In this document: positions 1 to 11,121 of the stretch, in pieces
Layout of the letters: each line of letters starts with the position of its first letter
How positions within the stretch are numbered: position 1 is the stretch's first letter
Assembly (NCBI GenBank): GCA_023954495.1
Contig: JAMLIA010000030.1
Span: 1-34,135 of the forward strand
Direction of reading: 5' to 3'
DNA length: 34,135 bases
Origin: Thermomicrobiales bacterium
GTDB lineage: Bacteria; Chloroflexota; Chloroflexia; Thermomicrobiales; CFX8
The notes under the pieces: generated by a model
Told to the model about the DNA's origin: nothing
The model's input: the letters and a program-made list of their open reading frames with translations, nothing else
The model's database searches: none
Position numbers and translations under genes: made by a program

Positions 1-51
1 CCGCGCGATTTATGATTCGAGCGTGGAGATGGCCCCGAGGAGAGGATGTGC

Positions 52-783
52 ATGACTGGTCCGACGACGCTACAAGAGTTTCTCGCTGGCGCTTCGGTTG
101 ACGATGCCGTGTTTGCGCTACGCCCCGACTATCGCGTCATACTGCTGGCCGTCGATGGCCTGACGCCCGGCGCGAGTGATGAGACGAGCGATACGCTGTT
201 GCGGCAGGCGGAAGCCGTAGCGCTCGAGGCCCTCGGCGATGCGCCGCCCGATCAGCTGCCGCACGTCGCCGCCTGGCGCGATGCCTACCGCGCGTTCGGC
301 GCGAAGCCGCAGCGCACCCGCAACAGCCTTGAGGCGCTATTGCGTCGCGTTGCCGCCGGTCTGCCACGCATCAATCGACTGACGGACATCTACAACGCCA
401 TCTCGGTACAACACCAGATTCCGCTGGGTGGTGAGGACCTGCAGCGCTACGTCGGCCCGCCGCGCCTGAACCGCGCGGTCGGCAACGAGCCGTTCCACAC
501 GACAGCCAGCGGCGAGGAGGTTGTCGAATTGCCCGAACCCGGCGAGGTTGTCTGGTGCGACGATGCCGGCGTGACCTGTCGACGCTGGAACTGGCGGCAG
601 GCCCGTCGCACCCAGCTGCACGACTCGACGACCACCGCGATCTTCATCCTCGATGCGCTCGATCCGCTGACGAATGAGGCGCTGCAGGCTGCCGCTGATG
701 ATCTCATCGCCGATCTCAGCCGCATCGGCCCTGATGTCGTCGTTGCTCAGCGCCTGATCGCTGCCAATTCCAGCTCGGCCTGA
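52..783 (+). CDS. B3/B4 domain protein (PheT-like tRNA-editing fold)
   Basis: This is an intact 243-residue protein resembling the stand-alone B3/B4 domain family, related to the editing domain of the phenylalanyl-tRNA synthetase beta chain. Family hallmarks visible are the central AYRAFGAKPQRTRNS segment, then NRLTDIYNAISVQHQIPLGGEDL, and near the C-terminus ARRTQLHDSTTTAIFILDAL. Members of the family are usually 220-240 residues, so the length fits. Two in-frame ATGs exist (46 and 52). The second is preferred because the AGAGG at 41-45 lies six bases upstream of it. The role is inferred to be hydrolysis or checking of misacylated tRNA or a free amino acid derivative, but many stand-alone members are uncharacterised. 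It converges on the SARP-type regulator, whose end lies about 80 bases downstream. No frameshift is seen. Confidence 0.85.
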   Translation: MTGPTTLQEFLAGASVDDAVFALRPDYRVILLAVDGLTPGASDETSDTLLRQAEAVALEALGDAPPDQLPHVAAWRDAYRAFGAKPQRTRNSLEALLRRVAAGLPRINRLTDIYNAISVQHQIPLGGEDLQRYVGPPRLNRAVGNEPFHTTASGEEVVELPEPGEVVWCDDAGVTCRRWNWRQARRTQLHDSTTTAIFILDALDPLTNEALQAAADDLIADLSRIGPDVVVAQRLIAANSSSA

Positions 784-854
784 AAGCGCAGGGTACCCGG
801 AGTGGAGACCGGTCGCGACGCCATCCGCCGCGCGTTGACGGGCGCTGGGCGCGC

Positions 855-882
855 GAGCCGACCGCTCTAGCCCGGTCGGCTC
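855..882. terminator. Hairpin between convergent genes, overlaps regulator stop codon
   Basis: A perfect 10-bp stem (GAGCCGACCG / CGGTCGGCTC) with an 8-base loop lies between the B3/B4 gene and the convergent regulator. The TAG stop of the regulator reading frame (867-869 on the minus strand) falls inside the loop. No clear U-tract follows on either side, so this is a plausible bidirectional transcript-end hairpin rather than a textbook intrinsic terminator. Confidence 0.45.
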
Positions 883-3716
883 GATCCGCAGTCATCGTCG
901 CGTGCGTATGCAACGGTATCTTCGAGGCTGAGAGCAGCGCCCTCAGTGAATACCCTGTCCCACGTCGCTTGGCCAAGTGCCAGACGGCCGGCGCTGGCCG
1001 TCTGCTCGGCTTCAACGCTCTCGGCTGTTGCAGCGATGGCTCCGAGGCGTGTCCGTATCCGGTTGGCCGCGCCAAGCAGGCGCGCGGCGCGCTCCATCCG
1101 TTGCTCGGTAACGGCAACGGCGGCGAAGCGTTCCAGCGCCACCGCGATCTGGCGCGGATCGTTCATCGCCAGGTTGAGCGTGAGCGCTTCCCTGAGGTAC
1201 GCCGTCGCGCGCTCTGTTTCGCCTTGCCGGTTCGACACGTTGCCGAGGTTCGAATAGAGCGGGCCGACTGAGTTGGTCATCCCTGCGTTCTCTGCGACCG
1301 TCAGCGCCTCCATCTCCGCTGCGGCCGTGCGCTCGAGATCGCCGAGGTAGTACCAGGCAGCTCCCAGATTGCCCAGCGCTCGGGACAAAGCCTCCGGGTA
1401 CTCGATCTGCCGCGCCAGCCGAACGCAGCGCTCCAGATCTCGATCGCGCGCGAGAACTCCCCCGTAGTCGTAGGCAATGCCGGCCAGCAGGATCCAGCGA
1501 GCTTCCACTCCCCGGCTGGCGGCTGTCGCCGCGGCCCTGGTAGAGCGCGACGCTCTGCTCGAAGAACCGATCGCCGTGCTTCCGATCGCCCTGTGCGTTC
1601 CAGAGCATGCCGCTGGCCCGATAGAGCAGCGCCCGGACGGAGAGCGGCGCACGCTCGAGGTCGGGACGGGCGAGCGCGCGCTCACCCGCTCGCGCCCCTC
1701 GCCGATGTAGCCGCGCAGGAGCCAGAAGCGCGAGCGCACCGGCCAGCCGGATCTCCGCGTCTCCATTCGGCTGCTCGCGCGCCCAGGCCAGCGCCGCCCG
1801 CAGGTTATCGTGCTCGCTTTCCAAGGCGCCAGGATCAGCTGGCTCGCCCGTAGAGCTCGATGGCCGACTGCTCCGCCAGCGCGATGTAGTACTCGGCGTG
1901 TCGCCGAGCTGGCGCCGCCGCCTCCCGGATCGCTCGCCAGACGTTCGGCTGCGAAGTGGCGCAGCAGCTCGTGCATGGCATAGCGGCCTGTTCCACCGCT
2001 CTGCCCCAGCAGCGACCGATCGACCAGTCGGACCAGTACCGGCGCGTGTGGCAGCGCGACGTCCTGCGCAACCGGCACCGGTCGAAGCTGCCCTGGAACA
2101 CTACCAGACGCATCAGCGCCCGCTGCTCTTCCTCGCTGAGCAACCGCCAGGAATGCTCGAATACTGCCCGCAGACTGCGATGGCGATCCGGCATGTCGCG
2201 CGTGCGTGCCGCCAGCGAGTCGAGGTCGGACTGCAACGCTGCGGCAATCTCGTCCGTGCTGTAGTGATCGACCCAGTGCGCCGCCAGCTCGATGCCCAGC
2301 GGCAGGCCGTCGAGCAATCCGCAGAGCCGGATCGCACCGTTCAGATCCTGCGCGTTCCGCCCCCAGCCCGGCATCCGTCGTCCCGCGTGGTCCAGAAAGA
2401 GGCGCACGCCGGCATGGCTGGCCGGATCGCTGGATTGCTGCATTCGGGACGGAGAGGCCGCCCAGGCGTAGCAGCGCTTCGCCGCTGATACCCAGCGGCT
2501 CGCGCGACGTCGCCAGGATTCGTAAATCCGGAGCGGCGCGTAACAGCACCCGCGCGATGGTGCCAGCCTCCGGCAAATGCTCGCAGTTGTCGAGGATCAG
2601 CAGCATCGTTCGTGTCCACGCCGGCCAGTGCCTCCAGCGGGGCCCGTTGGCCATCCATGATCAGGTCGAGCGCTGCGGCAATGGCCCCGGCAACGGTTGC
2701 GACCTGCAGGGCCGGAGTCTGCGCGGGCTGAACACCGGCTAGAGGAACCCACCGAGACGCCATCGGTAGCGGGATTGCATCGCCCGGGCACCTTCCGGTG
2801 CCAGCCGGGTCTTGCCGACCCCGCCAGCGCCGACGATCGTCGCCAGCCGCGATGAGCTATCCGGCAGACCGAGCAGCCTCGCCAGCTCCTCCTCGCGTCC
2901 GACCGGTGGCGCGAGCGTGGCCGGCAGATTGTGCGTGTGATGTCGCATGCTCTCCGCGCCGCCGGGCGACGCGCAGCGCGACAGCACCGACCCGGATGCG
3001 CTCGGCCAGCTGCGCCGTCTCGCTGTCGGGCGTCACGCCCAGATCGTTGCGCAACGTCGGCACGTGACCCGAGCGTAGGCAGCCAATGCGGCAGCGCGAT
3101 CCCCGTTCAGCGCATGCGCGCACATGAGCTGGCGGTAGGCTGCTTCGCGCCACGGATCGAGCGCCAGTTGCCGACCGGCAGCGGCGACCGCTTCAGCGGC
3201 GCGTCCGGCAGCGAGGTAGCGCTCGGTGACGGTCTGCACTTGCAGGACGCTCGGTGCTGCTCGCCCGCGGTGTCTCGCGCTTGAGCAGCAGCGAAGTGCT
3301 CAAACGCCTCGCAGCGGCAGGCCGAAGCCCGCCAGCAGCTCGGCCTGATAGAGGGCGGCGGCGCGTTCCAGATCGGCGAGATCTGCGCTACCGGCCAACC
3401 GGGCGAACTCGCCGACATCGACCGTTGCAACATCGGCGCTCCACTGCATCGATGTGCGATCCGCCAGCACCGGGTCCGTGCCGTCCGCAAATCCGGCTCG
3501 CACCCGAACGAGCGACTGCGTCAGGTTGCGCAGCGCGTCGGCCTCTGGCAGCTCCGGCCAGAGCAGCCCGGCCAACAGGCTGCGACTGTGGGGGCGATCC
3601 GACTCAACGGCCAGATAGGCCAGCAGCGCCTGAACCTTGACGCCACGCACGGCCGACGTGGGTGCGCCGTTGTGGCGCACCTGGAACGTGCCCAGGCAGC
3701 AGATGTCGTACCCCAC
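867..3716 (-). pseudogene. SARP/BTAD-STAND ATPase-TPR transcriptional regulator, frameshifted
   Basis: This is the reconstructed gene for a roughly 950-residue AfsR/SARP-like activator, read in pieces across all three minus-strand frames. The N-terminal piece (3716 to about 3300) carries the winged-helix start YDICCLGTFQVRHNG and LLAYLAVESDRPHSR, then the BTAD helices (piece around 3239-3033). The NB-ARC/STAND ATPase follows, with Walker A GAGGVGKT (about 2831-2808) and Walker B MLLILDN (about 2606-2586) plus the TSREPLG sensor. Helical and TPR-like repeats run to the end (LGNLGAAWYYLGDLERT, LYSNLGNVSNRQGETERA). The chosen start is GTG at 3716, because GGGAG sits six bases upstream and the reading begins exactly at the domain. 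At least six frame changes are needed. It is transcribed away from the small gene at 3883 and the beta-helix gene at 4185, and by analogy with the two modules further right may control them. Frameshifts may be sequencing errors. Confidence 0.75.
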
Positions 3717-3882
3717 AGGGGACTCCCAGAACGCGGTAGCAACATAGCGAATATGCAAGCAAGTGCGCTCACCATATCACGACACGACCGTGCTCAAGCA
3801 ATCTGAATGAACTGACACCACTTTTGCGTCCCAGTCGCACTCCGGTCGCCTGGCGGATGCAGTCGCCGGTCATGCTGGGAGC

Positions 3883-4151
3883 ATGAACGGACGAAATCGA
3901 CATTCGGGAGATCAGCGGCGGCGCGACCCCAGCGCCATGCGTTTCTGCTCACGCTCTGGCAGGAGCAGGCAGACAGGCCGTGGCGAAAGCGGCCTTGCGT
4001 CCCGCCGATGGTGGCGAGCGTCAGGGGTTTGCGGCGATCGAGCATCTTGCCGCCTATCTGCCGCCTCACCACGCCGGATGCAGCGGACGAAGGCGTACCG
4101 CATCAGATGCGCGGATGCGCCGTCCTGGAGAACGATGCCGGGCCGGCGTAA
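3883..4151 (+). pseudogene. Small (~90 aa) conserved-looking hypothetical protein, frameshifted
   Basis: Between the regulator and the first beta-helix gene, the plus strand carries a small coding remnant that switches frame twice. The readable pieces are HAFLLTLWQEQADRPWR (from about 3936), then AALRPADGGERQGFAAIEHLAAYL (from about 3986), then RLTTPDAADEGVPHQ to a TAA at 4149-4151. The order (hydrophobic strand with a Trp, a charged turn, then a helix ending in LAAYL) recalls very short Chloroflexota proteins of the form 'F-LW-E---WR--L----GE---F--L--L--YL'. That match is from memory and no function is known. The start is uncertain: ATG 3883 is the nearest candidate but is in a different frame from the first clear piece. 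Its end lies 33 bases before the beta-helix start, so the two may be co-transcribed. Confidence 0.4.
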
Positions 4152-4184
4152 GACACCGGCAGCAACGACGGAAGGTGCAGGGAG

Positions 4185-6543
4185 ATGGAACGGCAAACGA
4201 TCCCCACGACGATTCAGGCGCGATTGCGAGTGCTGATCCAGCGCGCTGCTGCTGGCCGGCCTGCTCGTCACGCTCGTCCCGGCGGTGAGCCGGGCAGCGA
4301 GCTTCACGGTGACGAACCTCAATGAGTCCGGAACGGCTCACTACGTCAGGCCTTGGCTGACGCGAAGGCGGCGGTTGGCGACGATACGATCTCGTTCGAG
4401 GATGGGTTGACCGGCACGATCACCGTCACCAGTCAATTGGTCATCGATAGCAACGTCATCATCCAGGGACCGGGCGCGGACCTGCTGACGATCAGCGGTG
4501 GGGAATGCACGGTGTTCCTGGTGAAGGACAGCCGCCACGCTCGACGGCCTTGACGATCAGCGATGGCAGTGCCGAGAAGGCGGCAGTATCCACGTTGCTT
4601 CGAGCACGCGCTCACCATCACCAACAGTGTCTTCACCGGCAACGGCTACGTCAACGTTTGGGGCGGATGGGGCGGCGCAATCAACGCCTCGTCGAGCACT
4701 GTCGCCATCACGAACAGCACATTCTCGAACACTTCCGGATATCGGTGCCGCAGTCCATTCTGCCGATTCAGTGCTGCGCATCGAGCACGACGGTGGTACA
4801 ATCTGAAACCTCTCTCGCCGGAGGGAGTCGAGCATGGGCACCGGCTCGGCGACGATCGTTGACAGCATCTTCACCAATAGCAGAGGCGTTGATCGACACC
4901 GGCGGCGGCGTCTACGCTGACTGACCTCACCGTCATCGGCGCTCGTTCTCCAATAACGACGCGGGTGAGTATGAAGCTGCAGGAGTGGCGGCATCGCCAT
5001 GTTCGGCGGCGATCTGTGATTGCAGAACGACTTCATCGAAAAACCTGCCGACAGTGGCGGCTATGGAGGCGCGATCTTCGACGTACGCAGCATCGATAGA
5101 GATCGCTGACAGCGAGTTCGTTGAAAACACGGGCTGGATGGGTGGTGCTATCTACACTGAAGGTGACTCGACCATCAGTATGATCAGCAGCGGCACGTTT
5201 GATCGGAACCATCACAACGGATACCGGCGGTGCAATATACGCGTCAAAACCTCTCAACATCATCAACAGCACGTTTAGCGGCAATTCCGCAAAGACAGGT
5301 GGAGGGATCGGTTCGTACCATTTTGGCTCAGCGGCTGACAATGTTGTTGCCAACAGTACCTTCAGCAGGAATTCGGCGGCCTGACAAGGGAAACAACGCA
5401 GCCACCTTCAGCCCCATGACGATTGCCGGTTCGATCTTTGCCGATCAAGATGGATCATCCTGCTGGATCAACGACCCAGGTACATCATCGTCGCGCCAGA
5501 TCTCGATAGCGGCTACAACCTGTCCAGCGACGCGACTTGCGTCAGCGCCGACACCAGCCTGGCAAACGCCGACCCGCTGCTCGAGCACTGGCCATTGGCG
5601 GCTCCACGCAGACCCACGCTCGCTTCGAATAGCCCGGCGCTCGACGCCGTATCCCGGTCGGCACCCTCGTACCGGCACCACCCTGACGACTGATCAGCGC
5701 GGCGTCGAGCGACCACTGGGGACGGCCTGCGACATCAGTGCACGTTCGAGGCGCTCGCCGACTGCCCCGGTCATCCGCCCGACGTGAACCGGCACCCAGG
5801 GCGGCAACGGCTGGTACACCAGCGACGTGACCGTCTCCTGGGTATGGTGACGTGCGAAGTCGGCCATCAGCGCCTCGGCTGGTTGTGACGCGATCATCAC
5901 CGAACACCGCTGGCACGACGCTGACCTGCGAGGGCACCGGCCGCCGGTGTGCCGCCAGCCAGTCTGTCACCATCCAGCGTGATGCCACGCACCCATCGTC
6001 AGTGTCACCGGCATCACCGACGATTGCGGTCACACCTCGGCGGTGATCCCAGCCGTTGGCTGCACGACGACCGATGCCACCTCGAACGTCGCGTCAGAGG
6101 CAACCGCGACGACCAGCGGTGGCACAGTCGGTGAGATCACCGTGACCTGCTCGGGTGCCACCGACAACGCCGGCAACACCGCCTCGGCGTCGATCAGCTA
6201 CGCCATCCACTACGCCTGGGGCGGCTTCAAGGGCGTCGTCAAGAACCAGCCCAGGGAGAACACCTGGATCGCGCTGCTGCCGGTGCCGGTCATGTTCACC
6301 ATCGACGGCAATCAGGGTCGTGATGCCATCACCAGCATCACCTCACGCAGTTGCAGTAACGCACCGGGTGTCGGCGGGTTCAGCGCCGGGTCGCTGTTCA
6401 ACATCGGTGTGGTCAGTCTGGGACGCAGCGACCAGTACCTGTTCATCTGGACGACGCCACGCTCGTGGGCGCGCACCTGCCGCGTGCTGACCGTCACCCT
6501 GGCGGATGGCACGTCTCACGAAGCGATATTCAACTTCAAGTAA
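4185..6543 (+). pseudogene. Secreted beta-helix (choice-of-anchor Q) / Ig-like protein 1, heavily frameshifted
   Basis: The readable order is: a signal peptide (LLVTLVPAVSRAAS); the start of a right-handed beta-helix (SFTVTNLNESGT, then DTISFEDGLTGTITVTSQLVIDSNVIIQGPGADLLTISGG from about 4380); repeated helix rungs (NSVFTGNGYVNVWGGWGGAI, NSTFSGNSAKTGGGIG); the Q-domain end; one Ig-like repeat; and the conserved C-terminal module ending TPRSWARTCRVLTVTLADGTSHEAIFNFK (6043-6543 is one clean frame). Such proteins are exported. Parallel beta-helices commonly act as adhesins or polysaccharide-binding or lytic proteins, but no catalytic residues are evident. The ATG at 4185 has a poor Shine-Dalgarno site. 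More than ten frame changes are needed between 4330 and 6040, the densest damage in the window. A near-identical C-terminal module is present in the genes at 24156 and 26387. Confidence 0.7.
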
Positions 6544-6563
6544 GCAACGCGGCATACAACCGC

Positions 6564-6604
6564 CCGCAGCGGGGTTCTGTTCGTCACCCAGCGCCCTGCT
6601 GCGG
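6564..6604 (+). terminator. Hairpin after beta-helix gene 1
   Basis: An 11-bp stem, CCGCAGCGGGG against CCCTGCTGCGG with one imperfect pair, begins about 20 bases after the stop codon. There is no strong U-tract. It is best read as a candidate terminator separating beta-helix genes 1 and 2. Confidence 0.4.
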
Positions 6605-6640
6605 AACGACATACGCCGGTAAATGGTGATTGAAAGGGAT

Positions 6641-9312
6641 ATGGATATGGCGAGGCCTGTCGCAGTTTACTCATCCCGCTCGTTCGTGCGCTTGCTCCTG
6701 AGCGCCTTCCTGCTGGCCGGCCTGCTCGTCACGCTCGTCCCTGCGGTGAGCGGGCGGCGAGCTTCACCATGAACACGGACGATAGCGGCCCCGGGTCGCT
6801 GCGTCAGGCTGTACCAGATCATCAGGGTTGTCGGGTGACCACACGATTACCTTCGCCCTGAACAATTGCCCCTGCACGATCGTCCCCTCACGAGTGTGCT
6901 GATAATCAGTGGCAACATCACGATCCAGGGATTGGGCGCAGACATGCTGACGATCAGCGGTGGAAACACTACGCAGATCATCGCGATACCACCGGCTGTC
7001 ACCGCGACTTTACTTGACAAGCTGACGTCAGCGACGGCTACACTGCTACTGGTCTTGGTGGCCGGAATCCTCGTCGCAGGCAAGCTCACAATTTTGCATA
7101 GCTCCATCAGTGACAACAAAGGCCTATAGCGGTGGCGGTATTTACAGCACTGGCACGCTCAGCATCGCCAACAGCACCTTCAGTGCCAATACGGCATCAA
7201 TACAGGTGGCGTCACGTGTTGAATGGCTCGGGGCCTCTCACCATCACGAACAGCACCTTCACATCGACAATCAGGCTGGTAGTGGCGGTGCCATTTACGC
7301 GTTTCAGCGGTCGTTTGACTGTCAGCGACTGCAGCTTTATCGAGAACCGTGCCGTCGCTGCACCAGGAACGCCCGGTGGCTACGGTGACGGTGGTGCTAT
7401 CTATACGTACCGTACAACGATGAAGTTACGACTGAGTTCATCGGGAATACCGCCGTAGCTGGTGGTGCTGCGGCCAACACCATCAGCACCACGATCACCG
7501 GAATGGCAACAGCACATTTGCGAATAACCATGTGACCAACGATGGCGGTGCGATCTCTGCGGACGAACCGCTGGTCATTGTCAACAGCACTTTCAGCGCG
7601 AATAAGGCAGGCTCGCTTGCTGGCGCAGTCATGGCGTGGGCAACGAGTAATGAGGGCGACAGCCTGATCGTCGCCAGTACCTTCTGGGGTAACACGGCAC
7701 CATATGGCGGAAGTAGCATAGCCCCAGGCGGTAAGGTGACCATTAGCGGCTTTGATCTCGCACGATAAGGTGGATCGTCCTGTATGGCTGATGACCAAAT
7801 CATCGACGGTGGCTACAACCTGTCCAGCGACGCGACCTGCGTCAGCGCCGAGACCAGTGTGGTGACAACCGACCCGCTGCTGCTCGGCCCACTGGCTGAC
7901 AATGGCGGTCTTACCCAGACCCACGCCCTGCTTCCCGGCAGCCCGGCGCTCGATCGCATCCCGCTCGGCACGCTCGGCTGCGGCACGACCCTCATGACCG
8001 ATCAGCGCGGCGTCGCGCGACCGAAGGACGCCGGCTGCGACATCGGCGCATTCGAGTCTCCCGACAGCACGCTGCCCGTCATCGCCCCGACCATCGACGG
8101 TACACTCGGCAGCAACGGCTGGTACACCAGCGATGTCACCGTCAGCTGGAGTGTTGTGGACGACCAAACGGGCATCTCCGACTCATCCGGCTGTGATACT
8201 GCGACGATCGACCGACACCACCGGCGCGACGCTCACACCTGCGAAGCGACCAGCCTCGGTGGTACCAGCAGAGAATCGGTCACAATCAAGCGCGATGCAA
8301 CCGCGCCGCTCGTGACAGTCACTGGCGTGACCGATGGCGCGACCTATTCGTTTGGTGCCGTTCCGGATGCGGAGTTGCATCACAGCGGATGCAACATCTG
8401 GTGCGTCCAGCGCAATGCTCTCACGAAGTGGGGGACCGCTGGGCACCGTAGCCAGCGACATAACCCAACGGTGCTGTGGACGCGCTGAACAGTGGTTCGT
8501 CCTCCGTTACCTACGCCGTGACTGACTCCCGCAACGCCAACCATTACCCCGACGGTGAACGGTACCCTCGGCAGCAACGGCTGGTACACCAGCGACGTGA
8601 CCGTCTCCTGGAGTGTCGTTGACGGCAGTCGGCCATCAGCGCCTCGGCTGGTTGTGACGTACGATCATCACCGAAAGCACTACTGGTACGACCCTCACCT
8701 GTGAAGCGACCAGCGCGGGTGGTACCGCCAGCCAGTCCGTCACGATCAAGCGCGATGCGACGAAGCCCTTCGTCATGGTGACCGGCTTCACTGATGGTGC
8801 GGTGTATACGGTCGGCGACAGCATGCCGTCGCTCGGCTGCCTCACCATCGACCCGTCAGGCGTGGCGACCGCTGCAGAGCTCCCATAACTGGCGGTACGG
8901 TCGGTCGTTGTTATCTACGCTGGAGCAATCGACAACGCCGGTAATTCCAGTTTGCCCGTCTCAGCAACCTACACGGTTCACTACGACCAGCGGAAGGATT
9001 TTGTCCCCGCAACGGATTCTCGGCGCGGACCGAGAAAGCTGCTGGCCGGTCCCCCGCTGACCGTCGTGTTCGTCATCAATGGTGGTGTTGGTCTGGATGC
9101 AGTGGAGAGCATCACATCGATCGCCTGTAATGCTGCCCCAGGGACGGAGCCGACGATCGCCCTGCCCGGTGGGTCGTAGGGCGAGTTACAGCAAGGTGCA
9201 AACACCTTCATCTTCCAATGGAAGACATCCCGCGCGTGGCTGGAACCTGCAGGTGCTCCGCGTCACCCTGACGGACGGCACCTCCCACGACATCACCTAC
9301 CACTTCCTCTAA
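6641..9312 (+). pseudogene. Secreted beta-helix (choice-of-anchor Q) / Ig-like protein 2, frameshifted
   Basis: The gene begins MDMARPVAVYSSRSFVRLLLSAFLLAGLLVTLVPAVSG, a signal peptide closely matching protein 1, with AAAGGG just upstream; ATG 6647 is an alternative start. Beta-helix rungs follow (LTSVLIISGNITIQGLGADMLTISGGNT; SIANSTFSANT; LTVSDCSFIENRAV; VIVNSTFSANKAGS). A cleaner stretch (about 7784-8200) gives the Q-domain end LGPLADNGGLTQTHALLPGSPALD with TDQRGVARPKDAGCDIGAFE, then about two Ig-like repeats (NGWYTSDVTVSWSVVD), and a divergent C-terminal module (LTVVFVINGGVGLDAVESITSIAC, ending VLRVTLTDGTSHDITYHFL). About ten frame changes are needed. It lies about 100 bases after gene 1 in the same direction and is probably a tandem duplicate of it. 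Surface or secreted role is inferred; ligand unknown. Confidence 0.7.
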
Positions 9313-9430
9313 GAGGAAGCGTTGCTCTCCTGACGATGATCGCCCCAGTAACGGTCATGGCCAGGACCTCCACACAGAACGACGGCGGTCGAGCTGCTCG
9401 TGCCGTCATCTATCCGGCAACGCTCAGGTG

Positions 9431-11112
9431 TCAGAATCCCATCGCCGCGCCGCCGGAGCGCGGATCCGCGCCACCGCGTAGCGTGCCGGTCGCCGGATCG
9501 CGTCACGGCCTGAACGAGCGCGAAGTTGCCGTACGGTGCCGGGTTCGGGACGAGCTGGAAGCCACGTTCGGCAAGCTCGCTCTTCACCCAGGTCGGGATA
9601 CGCGACTCGCAATCCAGCAGATCGCCCTGGCAATCGAAGCGCGGCGCTGAAACTGCCTCGACCGGCGACGGGCGTGGTCGAGCACATTCAGCAGCACCGC
9701 CGCCGGTGATGATCCGCGTGCCGCCCGGCGCGCCGAGCGCCGAGTACCAGCTCGCCGTCGCGCAGGACGATCGTCGGGCACATGCCGGTGATGCGCGACT
9801 TCCTGGCGCGATCGAGTTCGGTAGCCCGGCTGCAGGTTCGCCGCGTTCATGATGTTGTTCCAGGTGAAGCCGTAGCCCGGGGAGACGACGCCGCTGCTCG
9901 CGCCGAGCGAGTGCGTCAGCGCGATCGCGTTGCCGGCGTCATCAACGACGGTGACGTTCGTCGTCGTCGGCGCTTCCGGGTAGCGCGGCACGCTGAACTG
10001 CTCGCCAGCCTTGATCCTGGCGTACCACTCGCCGGCCCGTTCGTCCGACAGCAGCATATAGCCGGCACATCGTGGAAGCGCCGCGGGTCGGCGACGTGAC
10101 CGTACCAGTCGGCGTAGGCCGCCTTCATCGCGTGGCCAACGAGGTCGATGTACTCGACGCTGTTCAGGCCCAGCGCTGCGATGTCTTCATGCTCGACGAT
10201 CTTCAGCGTCTCGGCCATGCAGATACCGCCGCCGGCCGGTGGGTTCGTCAGGACGGTCTGGCCGCGATAGCTGATCCGGATCGGCTCCGAGACGTGGACC
10301 GTGTAGTTCGCCAGGTCTTCAGCCGTGACGTACGAGCCATTATCGGTCAGGTCGGCAGCCAGCTCGCGCGCTAGTGCGCCCTCGTAGAACTCGCGCGGCC
10401 CACCCTCGGCCAGACGCTGGAGCGTGCGTGTGTGATCCGGGTTCATCAGCCGCTCGCCTGGAGCCATGTAGCCGGAGCCGTCCGCCTTCGTGTAGATCGC
10501 GCGTGACGCCTCGGTCGCGCGAATGCGCTCGCCGAACGCGATGTGCAGACCATAGCCCGGCGTATTCCACAACCGCCAGAGCTCGGGCGTGACGACGTAG
10601 CCCTCGTCGGAGATACGGATCGCGTCGCGCAACGCGTCCTGCCAGGTGATCGTGCCGAAGCGCTCCAGCAGCTCGGCCATCCCGGCCACCGTGCCGGGCG
10701 TCATGATCGAGCCGTAGCCAATGTCGTTGACCTGCCCTTTGAGGTGATAGCCGTAGCCGGTCCAGTCCTGCTCGATAACGATGTCCTGCCACATCGCGGG
10801 CGTCGCCTTCGATCCGGCTGTGCCGTTGAAGTCGATGCAGATTTCGGTGCCATCGGCGTGCGGACCGTCGCGCCCGAAGCCGCCGATCCCGCACATCTGC
10901 GGATCGACGACCATCTGCACAAACGCCGCGGTCACGGCTGCGTCGATGGCATTCCCACCGGAGCGCAGAACGCCGACCCCCGATTCGACCGCCGGTATCT
11001 GCGGCGCGACGACCATCCCACCCATGCTCGGCTCCTCCCCATGCAGCGCAATGAAATCCGGCCACGTTGTCGTCCATGGCCGGATGATCACCGATCGTGA
11101 GGTATCGGGCAA
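9431..11112 (-). pseudogene. ggt: Gamma-glutamyltransferase family protein, frameshifted near its end
   Basis: This is an Ntn-hydrolase family enzyme of roughly 560 residues that transfers or hydrolyses gamma-glutamyl groups, for example from glutathione. The first 350 residues are in one clean frame: GGMVVAPQIPAVESGVGVLRSGGNAIDAAVTAAFVQMVVDPQMCGIGG, YGSIMTPGTVAGMAELLERFG, and LTNPPAGGGICMAETLKI. A frame change near 10060 is followed by NVTVVDDAGNAIALTHSLGASSGV, which carries the autocleavage site. The first Thr of the T-T-N motif (codon 9962-9964) aligns with the catalytic Thr of E. coli Ggt, where the motif is T-T-H. Two or three further shifts lead to the canonical end TGTLRGGADPRSGGAAMGF, with stop at 9431-9433. 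It starts 10 bases after the binding-protein gene, so the two are probably one operon. No signal peptide is evident in the called start, so location is unclear. Confidence 0.85.
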
Positions 11113-11121
11113 GATGTTGGG

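Noticed and set aside
7397-8167. A 256-codon minus-strand reading frame
   Set aside because: It is antisense to the beta-helix and Q-domain end of gene 2, whose plus-strand translation has recognisable repeats.
4185-9312. Programmed frameshifting or phase variation in beta-helix genes 1 and 2
   Set aside because: Breaks are too many, not at slippery or homopolymer tracts, and unrelated neighbouring genes show the same kind of breaks.
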